Assembly (NCBI GenBank): GCA_900552015.1
Contig: URXY01000038.1
Span: 1 to 18,349, forward strand
Direction: 5' to 3'
DNA from: an uncultured Eubacteriales bacterium
Lineage (GTDB): Bacteria > Bacillota > Clostridia > Oscillospirales > Oscillospiraceae
Length of the DNA: 18,349 bases
Within the stretch, counting starts at the first letter, position 1. The number at the start of each line of letters is the position of its first letter. Shown in pieces: positions 7,243-14,832 of the stretch. The notes under the pieces were generated by a model. The model saw only the letters and a list, made by a program, of their open reading frames with translations. It made no database searches and was not told the DNA's origin. Both the position numbers and the translations under genes were made by a program.

Positions 7243-7280
7243 AAAAAGGGTGGATCGCATAATTGCGATCCACCCTTTTT
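7243..7280. terminator. strong bidirectional terminator between convergent operons
   Basis: The 17-nt arms AAAAAGGGTGGATCGCA (7243-7259) and TGCGATCCACCCTTTTT (7264-7280) are perfectly complementary around a TAAT loop. A-runs and T-runs lie at the two ends. It closes the metal ATPase transcript on the plus strand and the trkH transcript on the minus strand. The preceding 100 nt (7139-7242) show no gene. Confidence 0.93.
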
Positions 7281-7289
7281 GATCTTCTT

Positions 7290-8732
7290 TTACTTTCTGC
7301 GCCACACAGAGGGCATCATCAGCACGAGCAGCGGCATGATCTCAAGCCGCCCGAGCAGCATCGTCAGCGTGAGGACGAGCTTGCTGAGGTTCGAGAGAAA
7401 GCCGAAGTTGCACGTGGGGCCGAGCGCGCCGAGACCGGGGCCGACGTTGCTGATGGCCGTGAGCGAGGCGGTGAAGGCCGCGGTGAACTCCACCCCGTCG
7501 AGCGACACGACCAGCGTGCCGAAGAGCAGGATCGCGATATACGCGAAGAAGAACACCGACACGGACGAGAGCGTCTCCTCACTCACGCGCCGGCCGTCGA
7601 GCGTGATGGGGCGCACCTCGCGGGAGTGCATGATGCGGCGCATGTCGCGTCGCACGCCCTTGACGAGCAGCACCAGGCGCGAGACCTTGACGCCGCCCGC
7701 CGTGGAGCCGGCGCAGCCGCCGCAGAACATCACCAGCACCAGAATACAGCGGCAGAACGGCGGCCAGAGGTCAAAGTCTTCCGTGCAGTAGCCAGTGGTG
7801 GAGATGAGCGTTGTGACCTGAAAGGCCGCCGCCTCAAGTGCCGAACCGAAGCTGCGCCCCGTCTTGGCGACAAGGTCGAGGGCGATGAAGAGCGACGAGC
7901 CGACCACAATGCCGGTGTAAACGCGCAGCTCCTCGCTTTTGAGCGCCTCGCGGAAGCGGCGTGTGGCAAGGAGGAAGAGCAGCGTAAAGTTCACCGACGC
8001 CGCGAACATGAAGAAGGTCAGGATCCAGTTGATGAGCGAGGACTGGTAGTAGGCGATGCTCGCGTCGCGGATGGAAAAGCCGCCGGTCGAGATGGTCGTG
8101 AGCGCGGTGGTGAGCGCATCGAACCACGGAAGGCCAACCACGCGCAGCACCACGGCCTCCACCGCCGTGAGGGCAATGTAGATGCGGTAGAGGATGCGCG
8201 CCGTTTCCGCCGTGCGCGGGCGGAGCTTGGTGCTGATGGGGCCGGGGGATTCCGCCTTCATCAGGTTCACGCTGCCCTCGCTGATCTTGGGCAGCAGCGC
8301 CAGCACGAGCACAAGGATGCCCATGCCGCCCATCCACTGCGTCAGCGCGCGCCAGAGCTGAATGCCGCGCGGCAAACGCGAAGGGGCGAAAAAAATGGTC
8401 GCGCCGGTCGTCGTCAGGCCGGAGACGGTTTCAAAAAAAGCATCCATAAAGTCGCAGCTGCGGCTGAAGAAATACGGCAGCGCGCCGAACAGTCCCAGCA
8501 CGATCCAGCACAGCGCCACGCAGACAAAGCCGTCGCGCGTCTGAAGGCGCGAGTCATCGGGCTTGGTGAGCGTCAACAGCCCCCCAACGCCGCCGCACAG
8601 CGCGGCCGAGGCGAGGAAAGCGCGCAGGTCCGGTCCCCCGCTCACCGCCGCGAGCAGCAGCGGCGGCAGCATACACAGCGCCTCGATGCACAGGATGAGA
8701 CCCACGATCTTGAGGATGAGTTTCTGGTTCAT
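7290..8732 (-). CDS. trkH: Trk/Ktr-type potassium uptake protein, membrane subunit
   Basis: This is a 480-residue K+ translocating subunit with the fourfold M-P-M architecture of TrkH/KtrB. The four filter segments are visible: TTTGAT (107-112), STGGFS (215-220), STTGYC (311-316) and SNVGPG (428-433), each with the conserved glycine. The GGCAGSTAGGVKV block (338-350) marks the third pore unit. The length agrees with TrkH (about 480). The ATG at 8732 has AAGGAA 6 nt upstream. An in-frame TTG further up (8750) would overlap this site, so I did not use it. The gene follows trkA by 30 nt, and together they form the pore and its RCK gating subunit. The terminator lies directly behind the stop codon. 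Confidence 0.93.
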   Translation of the reverse strand: MNQKLILKIVGLILCIEALCMLPPLLLAAVSGGPDLRAFLASAALCGGVGGLLTLTKPDDSRLQTRDGFVCVALCWIVLGLFGALPYFFSRSCDFMDAFFETVSGLTTTGATIFFAPSRLPRGIQLWRALTQWMGGMGILVLVLALLPKISEGSVNLMKAESPGPISTKLRPRTAETARILYRIYIALTAVEAVVLRVVGLPWFDALTTALTTISTGGFSIRDASIAYYQSSLINWILTFFMFAASVNFTLLFLLATRRFREALKSEELRVYTGIVVGSSLFIALDLVAKTGRSFGSALEAAAFQVTTLISTTGYCTEDFDLWPPFCRCILVLVMFCGGCAGSTAGGVKVSRLVLLVKGVRRDMRRIMHSREVRPITLDGRRVSEETLSSVSVFFFAYIAILLFGTLVVSLDGVEFTAAFTASLTAISNVGPGLGALGPTCNFGFLSNLSKLVLTLTMLLGRLEIMPLLVLMMPSVWRRK

Positions 8733-8762
8733 AGTGAATTCCTTTGCCAAATCAAGCGGCGG

Positions 8763-10118
8763 TCAGCCGAGAATGTCGTTGAGATCCTGCAGGAAGAGTT
8801 CCTTCGCCATCACGATGACGCGGTCGCCCGCGTGGATCTGGGAATGGCCGTTCGGAATGACCATCCTGCCTTCGTGCACGATGGCAGCAACGAGCAGCCC
8901 TTTGCGGAAGTGCAGGTCGCTGAGCGGCCGGTCAAGGAAATGCGTGGCGTTCGTGGCGGTGAATTCCACCGCCTCGATCGCGCCGCCGAGGATATAGTGC
9001 AGGCTCTCTACGGCGCTCCCCTGAGAGTTGGCAAGGCCGCGCACATAGCTCGAGATCTGGCCTGCGACGATGGCCTTGGGCGAAACGACGCTGTCAAGTC
9101 CCGTCAGGCTCACAATATCGAGATATCCCAGGCGCGACATCTTGGGCACGACCTTTTTCACGCCGAAACGCTTGGCCGTGAGCGCCATGAGGAGATTTTC
9201 CTCATCGCGGTCCGTCACGGCGATGAAGGCGTCGCAGTGGAAGATGCCCTCGGATTCCAAAAGGTCGTGATCCGTTCCGTCGCCGTGGATGATGGTGGCC
9301 TTGGGGAGCTTTTCGGCAAGCGTCAGGCACTTGGCCTCGTTCTTCTCCACGATCGTCACGCGCGTGCCGACATCGGCAAGCATCCAGGCAAGATACTGCG
9401 CAATGCGCCCGCCGCCGAGGATGCTCACGCGGCGGATTGGCTCCATGGGCCGGCCCATTGAGCGCAGCACGCGCGTCGTCTCCGCGGGCGTGCCGATAAC
9501 GTACACGCGGTCGCCCGGGAGCGGGACGAATGAGCCGTTCGGCACGATGACCTCTTCCCCGCGCTTGGCCGCGCACATGAGGATGCTGTTGGGGTTCTCG
9601 CGGTTGAAGTCGATGAGGGACTTGCCCACAAGGCTGTCGTTCGCCTCGGTCTGAAAGCCGATGAGCTCGACAAGGCCGCGTGCGAACGTCTCCACGCTGA
9701 ACGCGCTCGGCACGCGCAGGATACGCGAGATCTCCTGCGCGGCGGCGTGCTCGGGGTTGATGATCATATCAAGGCCGATCTCGCGGCGCAGAATGGGCGC
9801 ATCGCGGAAATATTCGGGGTTGCGCACGCGGGCGACGGTGTGCTTCGCGCCGAGTTTTTTTGCCATCAGGCAGCAGATGAGGTTCACCTCGTCGTTCTCC
9901 GAAACGGCGATGAGCAGATCCGCATCGCGCACGCCCGCCTGCAGCAGCACGCTCGCGCTCGCGCCGTTGCCCTCCACGCACATGACGTCCAGCATGGAGT
10001 CAGCGTGGTCGAGCACCGCGCTGCTCTGGTCCACGATGACGATATCATGGTTTTCTCCTGTCATCTGTTCGGCGATCGCATAGCCGACCTTGCCGACACC
10101 GACAATGATGATCTTCAT
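8763..10118 (-). CDS. trkA: Trk system potassium uptake regulator TrkA
   Basis: This is a 451-residue cytoplasmic gating subunit with two tandem RCK units, the full-length TrkA form rather than the half-size KtrA. The first Rossmann fold shows GVGKVG (7-12) with the acidic residue D30 at the end of strand two. The second shows ILGGGRIAQ (from 233) with E258. Each is followed by an RCK_C (TrkA_C) domain at about 145-225 and 365-450. These domains bind nucleotides (NAD(H), ATP or ADP) and control the TrkH channel. The ATG has CAGGAGAA upstream, which lies within the end of the yihY-like gene. Only 4 nt separate the two coding regions, so the genes are translationally close-coupled. Confidence 0.93.
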   Translation of the reverse strand: MKIIIVGVGKVGYAIAEQMTGENHDIVIVDQSSAVLDHADSMLDVMCVEGNGASASVLLQAGVRDADLLIAVSENDEVNLICCLMAKKLGAKHTVARVRNPEYFRDAPILRREIGLDMIINPEHAAAQEISRILRVPSAFSVETFARGLVELIGFQTEANDSLVGKSLIDFNRENPNSILMCAAKRGEEVIVPNGSFVPLPGDRVYVIGTPAETTRVLRSMGRPMEPIRRVSILGGGRIAQYLAWMLADVGTRVTIVEKNEAKCLTLAEKLPKATIIHGDGTDHDLLESEGIFHCDAFIAVTDRDEENLLMALTAKRFGVKKVVPKMSRLGYLDIVSLTGLDSVVSPKAIVAGQISSYVRGLANSQGSAVESLHYILGGAIEAVEFTATNATHFLDRPLSDLHFRKGLLVAAIVHEGRMVIPNGHSQIHAGDRVIVMAKELFLQDLNDILG

Positions 10119-10122
10119 AGCT

Positions 10123-11085
10123 TTAAGATTCTCCTGTTGCGTTTTGCGTTTCTTCAGTCTCTTTCTGCTCTTGCGCCTCTTTCGGCTTTCTCAGCAGCCT
10201 TTTTGTTTTCTTCTCCTTCTGCTCCTGCAGATGCTCCGTGCGCCGCAGCGTCATGAGCACGCTGTTGAACTCCGCCCCCATAATGAGCATCATCGAGGCG
10301 AGGTACAGCCACAAAAGCAGCACGATCACCGCGCCGAGCGTACCGTAGATCACGGAATAGCGCGCGATATTTTCCACATAGTAGGAAAAGAGGTAGGAAA
10401 GCGTCAGCCACATCGCCATCGAAAAAACGACACCGGGCCAGATGCGGTTCATCTTGTGCGATTCCTGCGCAAGGCCGTACATCAGCGCGATGGGGAAAAA
10501 CACGATACCGCCGAGCAGCGCGAAGCGAAGGATCGACCACAGGCGGATCGTCCGGTCATTCAAGGTGATGGTGATATAATTGCTGATATAGCCCGAAACG
10601 AAATTCAGCACCCGCTCGCCCACGACCGAGAGCGCGATGGAAATGATAATGATGAGGATCAGGCTCAGCGTGTAGAGCAGGAGCTTGATCTGGTAGCGCA
10701 GAAAATTCGTCGGCGCTTTTTCACCGTAGGCCCGGCGGACCGAGCCCATGAGCGCTCCTGCCGCCCGGTACGGAAAGTAAATGGAAAAAACGAGCGAGAA
10801 CCACAGTAACTGCCGGCTCGAATCGCGGCTGACATAGGTGAGATACTGCTCAATGATATCCAGCGCCTCCTGCGGCATGATGGTGTGCAACCCTTTCAAA
10901 AACTGGCTGATATCGAACGACATCATACCGACCAGGTTGCTCAAGAAGATCATCAGCGGGAAGAGCGCGAAAAGAATATAATACGTCAGTGCCGCGCTGT
11001 CGCGCCCGACGTGATGGTCAAAGTAGCGCCGCACCATCAGGTAAGCGCCCTTCAGAAAGCGGTGCCGCTCAAGATACTGCTGCAA
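10123..11085 (-). CDS. YihY/BrkB family inner membrane protein
   Basis: This 320-residue integral membrane protein has about six hydrophobic segments. It carries family hallmarks: SAALTYYILFALFPLMIFL (29-47), the YRAAGALMGSVRRAYGE region, the LYGLAQESHKMNRIWPGVVFS region, and YGTLGAVIVLLLWLYL followed by MGAEFNSVL. The C-terminal 35 residues form a highly charged Lys/Glu/Gln tail. The family is widespread and was once wrongly called ribonuclease BN; its function is not settled. The start is a TTG at 11085 with GGAGGT about 11 nt upstream, a rather long spacing. The next ATG (residue 17) would cut into the conserved N-terminus. It is the first gene of the operon with trkA and trkH, which suggests a link with ion or turgor balance (inference). 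Confidence 0.88.
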   Translation of the reverse strand: MQQYLERHRFLKGAYLMVRRYFDHHVGRDSAALTYYILFALFPLMIFLSNLVGMMSFDISQFLKGLHTIMPQEALDIIEQYLTYVSRDSSRQLLWFSLVFSIYFPYRAAGALMGSVRRAYGEKAPTNFLRYQIKLLLYTLSLILIIIISIALSVVGERVLNFVSGYISNYITITLNDRTIRLWSILRFALLGGIVFFPIALMYGLAQESHKMNRIWPGVVFSMAMWLTLSYLFSYYVENIARYSVIYGTLGAVIVLLLWLYLASMMLIMGAEFNSVLMTLRRTEHLQEQKEKKTKRLLRKPKEAQEQKETEETQNATGES

Positions 11086-11131
11086 GGGGGTCGCTCACCT
11101 CCAAAAAAGACGATCTCTGTTCAATTTAGGT

Positions 11132-11160
11132 AGTATATCACACCCCTACGGGAAAGGGAA
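11132..11160 (-). promoter_or_regulatory. candidate promoter of the yihY-trkA-trkH operon
   Basis: Read on the minus strand, an extended -10 (TGATATACT, 11132-11140) is preceded by a weak -35 (TTCCCT, 11155-11160) at a 17-nt spacing. It lies about 45 nt before the TTG start codon. The extended -10 can make up for the poor -35. This is a pattern match only. Confidence 0.45.
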
Positions 11161-11204
11161 GAGAAAAAAGCGTGAAGTTTCCTCCGCTTTCGTTCCGAAA
11201 AGGG

Positions 11205-11233
11205 TTGACAGGGCAGGAAAAAGTGCATAATAT
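11205..11233 (+). promoter_or_regulatory. promoter of the M-box/mgtE transcript
   Basis: TTGACA (11205-11210), a 17-nt spacer and TAATAT (11228-11233) form a good sigma-A-type promoter. The predicted start near 11240 lies just before the riboswitch aptamer. Confidence 0.8.
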
Positions 11234-11253
11234 AGTATCGTTAATTCCATATG

Positions 11254-11404
11254 TTGTCCGGTAGGTAAGGCTACCACAAGGATACGGACTGCTGCCGCGG
11301 AGTAGTGGAGACACTATGAGAGGGTTTGAACAGGTTGCATCGAAAGCAAGGTGCCATCTAATGCAGTTTCACCGCCTCGTGATGCTAAAGCTTGAACGGT
11401 AGGG
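11254..11404 (+). ncRNA. M-box (ykoK leader) magnesium riboswitch aptamer
   Basis: The leader of mgtE carries the conserved core blocks of the M-box: GTAGGTAAGGCTACCAC (11261-11277), then AGGATACGGACTGCTGCCGC (11279-11298), and near the 3' end TAATGCAG (11359-11366) and GATGCTAAAGCTTGAACGG (11381-11399). Mg2+ binding compacts this RNA and favours the downstream terminator, so expression is off when Mg2+ is plentiful. The match to the known leader and the mgtE gene behind it support each other. Exact ends are approximate. Confidence 0.93.
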
Positions 11405-11428
11405 AAACGCTGCGCAGGACGCAGGTTT
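11405..11428 (+). promoter_or_regulatory. hairpin between M-box aptamer and terminator
   Basis: AAAC plus CTGCG (11405-11414) can pair with CGCAG plus GTTT (11420-11428) around CAGGA. It lies in the expression platform and may take part in the switch between antiterminator and terminator folds. The role is inferred. Confidence 0.45.
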
Positions 11429-11440
11429 TCAATCAGCTCG

Positions 11441-11484
11441 CTCTCATAGCCGCGTCACCGGACGCAGGATATGGGAGATTTTTT
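11441..11484 (+). terminator. riboswitch-controlled intrinsic terminator
   Basis: The arm from 11441 (CTCTCATAGCCGCGTC) pairs with 11461-11477 (GACGCAGGATATGGGAG) around ACCG, with one G-U pair and a small internal defect. Six T residues follow (11479-11484). It ends 30 nt before the mgtE start and is the likely expression platform of the M-box. Confidence 0.85.
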
Positions 11485-11514
11485 ATAGCACCTTTGAGAA
11501 AGGAGGAAGACGGT

Positions 11515-12897
11515 ATGGTCGGATTTGAAGAAATGCGCGAGGAACTGTTGGACGGGATCAAGGAGCTTCTCAAGCGAAAACAGTATACCGCCCTGCGTGA
11601 GCTTTTGTGCGACCTGGCCCCCGCGGATATCGCCTCGCTTTTCGAGGATCTGGATGAGGACAGCATTCCTCTTTTGTTCCGTCTTCTTCCCAAGGAGCCG
11701 GCAGCAGAGGTGTTCGTCGAGCTCGATCCCGACGCACAGGAGATGCTCATCCGTGGCTTTTCAAACACGGAGCTGAAGGAAGTTCTCGACGAGCTGTACC
11801 TCGATGATGCGGTCGATATCGTGGAGGAAATGCCCGCGAATGTCGTCAAGCGCATCTTAAAGCACGCAGACCCCGACACGCGCAAGAGCATCAACGAGAT
11901 CCTCAAGTACCCCGATGACAGCGCGGGCGCGCTGATGACGACCGAGTTTGTCGACTTAAAGCGTGACATGACCGTTGAGGACGCCTTGAAGCGCATCCGC
12001 CGCACCGGTACGGACAAAGAGACGATCAACGTCTGCTACGTTGTCGACCCGGCACGCAAGCTGCTCGGCATCGTGTCGCTGCGCACCATTCTTCTTGCCG
12101 ACGAGGACGATGTCATCGAGGACATCATGGAAACGCACGTCATCTCCGTTTCCACGCTCGAGGATAAGGAAGATGTCGCGCAGACCTTCTCCAAATACAA
12201 TTTCATCGCCCTTCCGGTCGTCGACAAGGAAGACCGCCTCGTCGGCATCATCACGGTCGACGACGCTATCGACGTCATGGAAGAGGAGACGACTGAGGAT
12301 ATCGAAAAGATGGCGGCTATGCTGCCCTCTGACAAGCCGTATCTCAAGACGAGCGTGTTCGAGACCTTCCAGTCCCGCATCCCGTGGCTGCTGCTCTTAA
12401 TGGTCTCGGCGACCTTTACCGGCCAGATCATCGCCCGCTTTGAAGACGCGCTGAGCGCCTTCGCTATCCTGACGGCCTATATCCCGATGCTGATGGACAC
12501 GGGCGGTAACTGCGGCTCGCAGGCAAGCGTCACGGTCATCCGCGGTATCTCGCTCGATGAGATCGAATTTTCCGACATTTTCCGCGTCATCTGGAAGGAG
12601 ATACGCGTAGCTGTCATCTGCGGCGCGACACTCGCGGTCGCGAACTTTGCAAAGCTGATGCTCGTCGACAAGCTCATCTTCGGCAACCCCATCACCATCA
12701 CGGTCGCGCTCGTCATTTGCCTGACGCTCGTAGTCACGGTGTTCGCGGCGAAGGTCGTTGGCTGCACGCTGCCGCTGCTCGCCAAAAAGCTCGGCTTCGA
12801 CCCCGCGGTCATGGCCTCTCCGTTCATCACGACGGTCGTGGATGCCATTTCGCTGATGATCTATTTCAATTTTGCTTCGCTTTTCCTCGGAATTTAA
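11515..12897 (+). CDS. mgtE: MgtE-type magnesium transporter
   Basis: This 460-residue protein has the full MgtE layout. It comprises an acidic superhelical N domain (1-130), two CBS domains (about 137-265) that sense cytoplasmic Mg2+, a connecting helix, and five membrane helices from about 288. The signature PMLMDTGGNCGSQ (324-336) and DPAVMASPFITTVVDAISL (429-447) are present, with the pore aspartate at about D443. The ATG at 11515 has AAAGGAGG 8 nt upstream. Longer frames would begin inside the riboswitch and cross the terminator, so I rejected them. Transcription is controlled by the M-box in the leader, and activity by the CBS/N domains, giving two layers of Mg2+ feedback. Confidence 0.95.
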   Translation: MVGFEEMREELLDGIKELLKRKQYTALRELLCDLAPADIASLFEDLDEDSIPLLFRLLPKEPAAEVFVELDPDAQEMLIRGFSNTELKEVLDELYLDDAVDIVEEMPANVVKRILKHADPDTRKSINEILKYPDDSAGALMTTEFVDLKRDMTVEDALKRIRRTGTDKETINVCYVVDPARKLLGIVSLRTILLADEDDVIEDIMETHVISVSTLEDKEDVAQTFSKYNFIALPVVDKEDRLVGIITVDDAIDVMEEETTEDIEKMAAMLPSDKPYLKTSVFETFQSRIPWLLLLMVSATFTGQIIARFEDALSAFAILTAYIPMLMDTGGNCGSQASVTVIRGISLDEIEFSDIFRVIWKEIRVAVICGATLAVANFAKLMLVDKLIFGNPITITVALVICLTLVVTVFAAKVVGCTLPLLAKKLGFDPAVMASPFITTVVDAISLMIYFNFASLFLGI

Positions 12898-12915
12898 CAA
12901 AAATCGCAAAAAAGC

Positions 12916-12945
12916 TTTTCAATCTCGTTTCGACTGTGTTATGAT
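12916..12945 (+). promoter_or_regulatory. weak candidate promoter before the aminopeptidase
   Basis: TATGAT (12940-12945) is a fair -10. The only -35-like sequence is TTTTCA (12916-12921) at an 18-nt spacing. If real, it would start a transcript carrying the hairpin at 12974-13004 in its leader. Confidence 0.3.
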
Positions 12946-12973
12946 GCTTGTTGTATGGCATCGTACGATAGAA

Positions 12974-13004
12974 AAGGGCGGCTGTGCCAGGCACAGCCGC
13001 CCTT
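12974..13004 (+). terminator. strong GC-rich hairpin, terminator or leader attenuator
   Basis: The 14-bp arms AAGGGCGGCTGTGC (12974-12987) and GCACAGCCGCCCTT (12991-13004) are perfectly paired around CAG, and CCTTTTC follows. It can serve as the mgtE terminator. It ends only 7 nt before the AGGAGG of the aminopeptidase, so it may also influence expression of that gene. Confidence 0.65.
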
Positions 13005-13023
13005 CCTTTTCAGGAGGCTTTTC

Positions 13024-14250
13024 ATGGAAGAAAAACTCAGAGAATATGCAAAACTCCTCATTGAAGTGGGCCTGAACGTTCAAAAGGGCCAGACCGTCGT
13101 GATCCGCTGCCCGGTCGAGTGCGCGTTTTTTGCGCGTCTGTGCGCCTCCGCCGCCTACGACGTCAGCTGCCGCGAGGTCGTGATGCGCTGGACGGACGAC
13201 TACATGAACCGCGAGCGTTTTCTGCGCGCGGACGACTCCGTGTTCGACGTTTTCCCCGACTGGCAGGCAGAAATGCTCAACGGCTATGCTGACGAGGGCG
13301 CAGCATTCCTCAATATCTCCGCCTGTGATCCCGAGGCGCTGCGCGGTGTAGACCCCGACCGTCTGACGCGCGCGAGCCGCAGCGAGACGGCCATCCAGCC
13401 CTATGTAAACGCTGTGATGTCTAACGGATGCCCCTGGTGCGTCGCATCCGTCCCCATCCCGAGCTGGGCGAAGAAGGTCTTCCCCGATCTTCCCGAGCAG
13501 GAAGCGATGGACAAGCTCTGGGACGCGATCTTCACCTCCGTCCGCATCAGCGGCAAGGGCGACGCGGTCGCGCGCTGGCGCGAGCACACGGCGCTGCTGA
13601 GAAACCGCGTCGATAAGCTCAACGAGCTCCACTTCGAGTCACTCTACTACGAAAACTCCCTCGGCACGCGCCTCAACATCCGCCTGCCCGAAAAGCACGT
13701 CTGGTCCGGCGGCAGCAATCTCTGCCGCGCGGGCTACCCCTTCGTCGCCAACATGCCGACCGAGGAGGTCTTCACCGCCCCGCTCAGAGAGGGCATCGAC
13801 GGCGTGGTCTATTCCGCCATGCCGCTTGTCCACAACGGCAACATTATCGAAAATTTCCACTTTGTCATCAAGGACGGCAGGATCGTCGATGTGCACGCCG
13901 AGAAGGGCGAGGACATCCTTCGCGCCGCCATCGCCGAGGACGAGGGCGCGTCGTATTTCGGCGAGGTCGCGCTCGTACCCTACGACAGCCCCATTTCGAA
14001 TCAGAAAATTCTCTTCTACAACACGCTCTTCGACGAAAACGCAGCCTGCCACCTCGCCTTCGGCGAGGCGTATCCCGAGTGCGTGGAGGGCGGCGAGACC
14101 ATGAGCAAGGAAGAGCGCAAGGCCGCGGGCCTGAACGATTCCAACACGCACGTCGACTTCATGGTCGGCACCGCGGATCTTTCCATCATCGGCACAACGA
14201 AGGACGGGCGCGAGGTGCCGGTGTTCGTAAACGGCAATTTTGCCCTGTAA
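13024..14250 (+). CDS. M29 family metallo-aminopeptidase (AmpS/PepS type)
   Basis: At 408 residues this fits the M29 (thermophilic aminopeptidase) family, cytoplasmic two-metal enzymes that remove N-terminal residues from peptides. Expected ligands appear in order and with family-like spacing: E247 or E248 in NMPTEEVF, E314 in FGEVALVPYDSPI, H343 in NAACHLAFGEAY, and H376/D378 in NTHVDFMVG. The FTAPLREGIDG stretch after the first glutamate is also typical. The ATG at 13024 has AGGAGG 6 nt upstream. An upstream in-frame start would run through the hairpin. The carbonic-anhydrase-like gene follows after 54 nt on the same strand, probably in one operon. Confidence 0.9.
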   Translation: MEEKLREYAKLLIEVGLNVQKGQTVVIRCPVECAFFARLCASAAYDVSCREVVMRWTDDYMNRERFLRADDSVFDVFPDWQAEMLNGYADEGAAFLNISACDPEALRGVDPDRLTRASRSETAIQPYVNAVMSNGCPWCVASVPIPSWAKKVFPDLPEQEAMDKLWDAIFTSVRISGKGDAVARWREHTALLRNRVDKLNELHFESLYYENSLGTRLNIRLPEKHVWSGGSNLCRAGYPFVANMPTEEVFTAPLREGIDGVVYSAMPLVHNGNIIENFHFVIKDGRIVDVHAEKGEDILRAAIAEDEGASYFGEVALVPYDSPISNQKILFYNTLFDENAACHLAFGEAYPECVEGGETMSKEERKAAGLNDSNTHVDFMVGTADLSIIGTTKDGREVPVFVNGNFAL

Positions 14251-14304
14251 AAAAAGATATTTCGGGCTGCGCAGGCCGCGCCCGCTTGATAAGGAGAACA
14301 TACC

Positions 14305-14808
14305 ATGGCTATGAATTTTGACCGCATCGAAAGCAGCGATAAGGTGCTCATCATGGAGGGCGCGCAGGTGCTCGGCGACGTCGTCGCGGGTGAAGGCACA
14401 GCGTTCTGGTACAACAGCGTCTGCCGCGGCGAATTGCAGAGCGTGCGCATCGGCAAGCGCTGCAACATTCAGGATCTCGCCCTCATCCACAACAAGGTCA
14501 CCATCGGCGACGATGTATCCGTCGGTCACGGCGCCATCGTCCACGGCGCGACCATCGGCGACCGCGTCATCGTCGGTATGGGCGCTACGGTGCTCGACGG
14601 TGCCGTTATCGGCAATGACTGCATCATTGGCGCGGGCGCGCTCGTCACGGGCAAGGTGAATGCACCGGACGGCTCGATGATCCTCGGCTCCCCGGCCAAG
14701 GTCGTGCGCGAGCTGACGGAGAAGGAAAAGGAGAGCATTCTGGCCAACGCCGCGCTCTATCTTGAAAAAAGCAAGGAATACCGCGCCCACGCCGCCAAAC
14801 AGGCGTAA
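14305..14808 (+). CDS. gamma carbonic anhydrase-like hexapeptide-repeat protein
   Basis: This is a 167-residue left-handed beta-helix protein of the YrdA/PaaY/CaiE branch. Repeated hexapeptide turns fill residues 15-120, followed by a C-terminal helix. Family landmarks are FWYNSVCRGE (34-43), NIQDLALIH (54-62) and VGHGAIVHG (73-81). The three metal-binding histidines H62, H75 and H80 are all present, so a metal-bound trimer is expected. The usual RGD is RGE here. It may have carbonic anhydrase activity, but many family members lack it, so the reaction is unproven. A ribosome binding site AAGGAGA lies 8 nt before the ATG. aroQ follows after 24 nt. Confidence 0.88.
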   Translation: MAMNFDRIESSDKVLIMEGAQVLGDVVAGEGTAFWYNSVCRGELQSVRIGKRCNIQDLALIHNKVTIGDDVSVGHGAIVHGATIGDRVIVGMGATVLDGAVIGNDCIIGAGALVTGKVNAPDGSMILGSPAKVVRELTEKEKESILANAALYLEKSKEYRAHAAKQA

Positions 14809-14832
14809 GGCAAGCACAGGAGGAATATCCGC

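Noticed and set aside
7263..9461. 732-codon open frame on the plus strand opposite trkH and trkA
   Set aside because: It is rich in Arg, His, Ala, Glu and Gln, has no recognisable domain, crosses the terminator, and lies antisense to two certain genes. High GC makes such long shadow frames common.
11392..11514. N-terminal extension of mgtE starting at 11392
   Set aside because: It would begin inside the M-box and translate across the intrinsic terminator; the start at 11515 has an ideal ribosome binding site and matches the family N-terminus.
13639..14817. 392-codon minus-strand frame opposite the aminopeptidase and hexapeptide genes
   Set aside because: Spans two genes that are clearly coding on the other strand; no start signals or domain.
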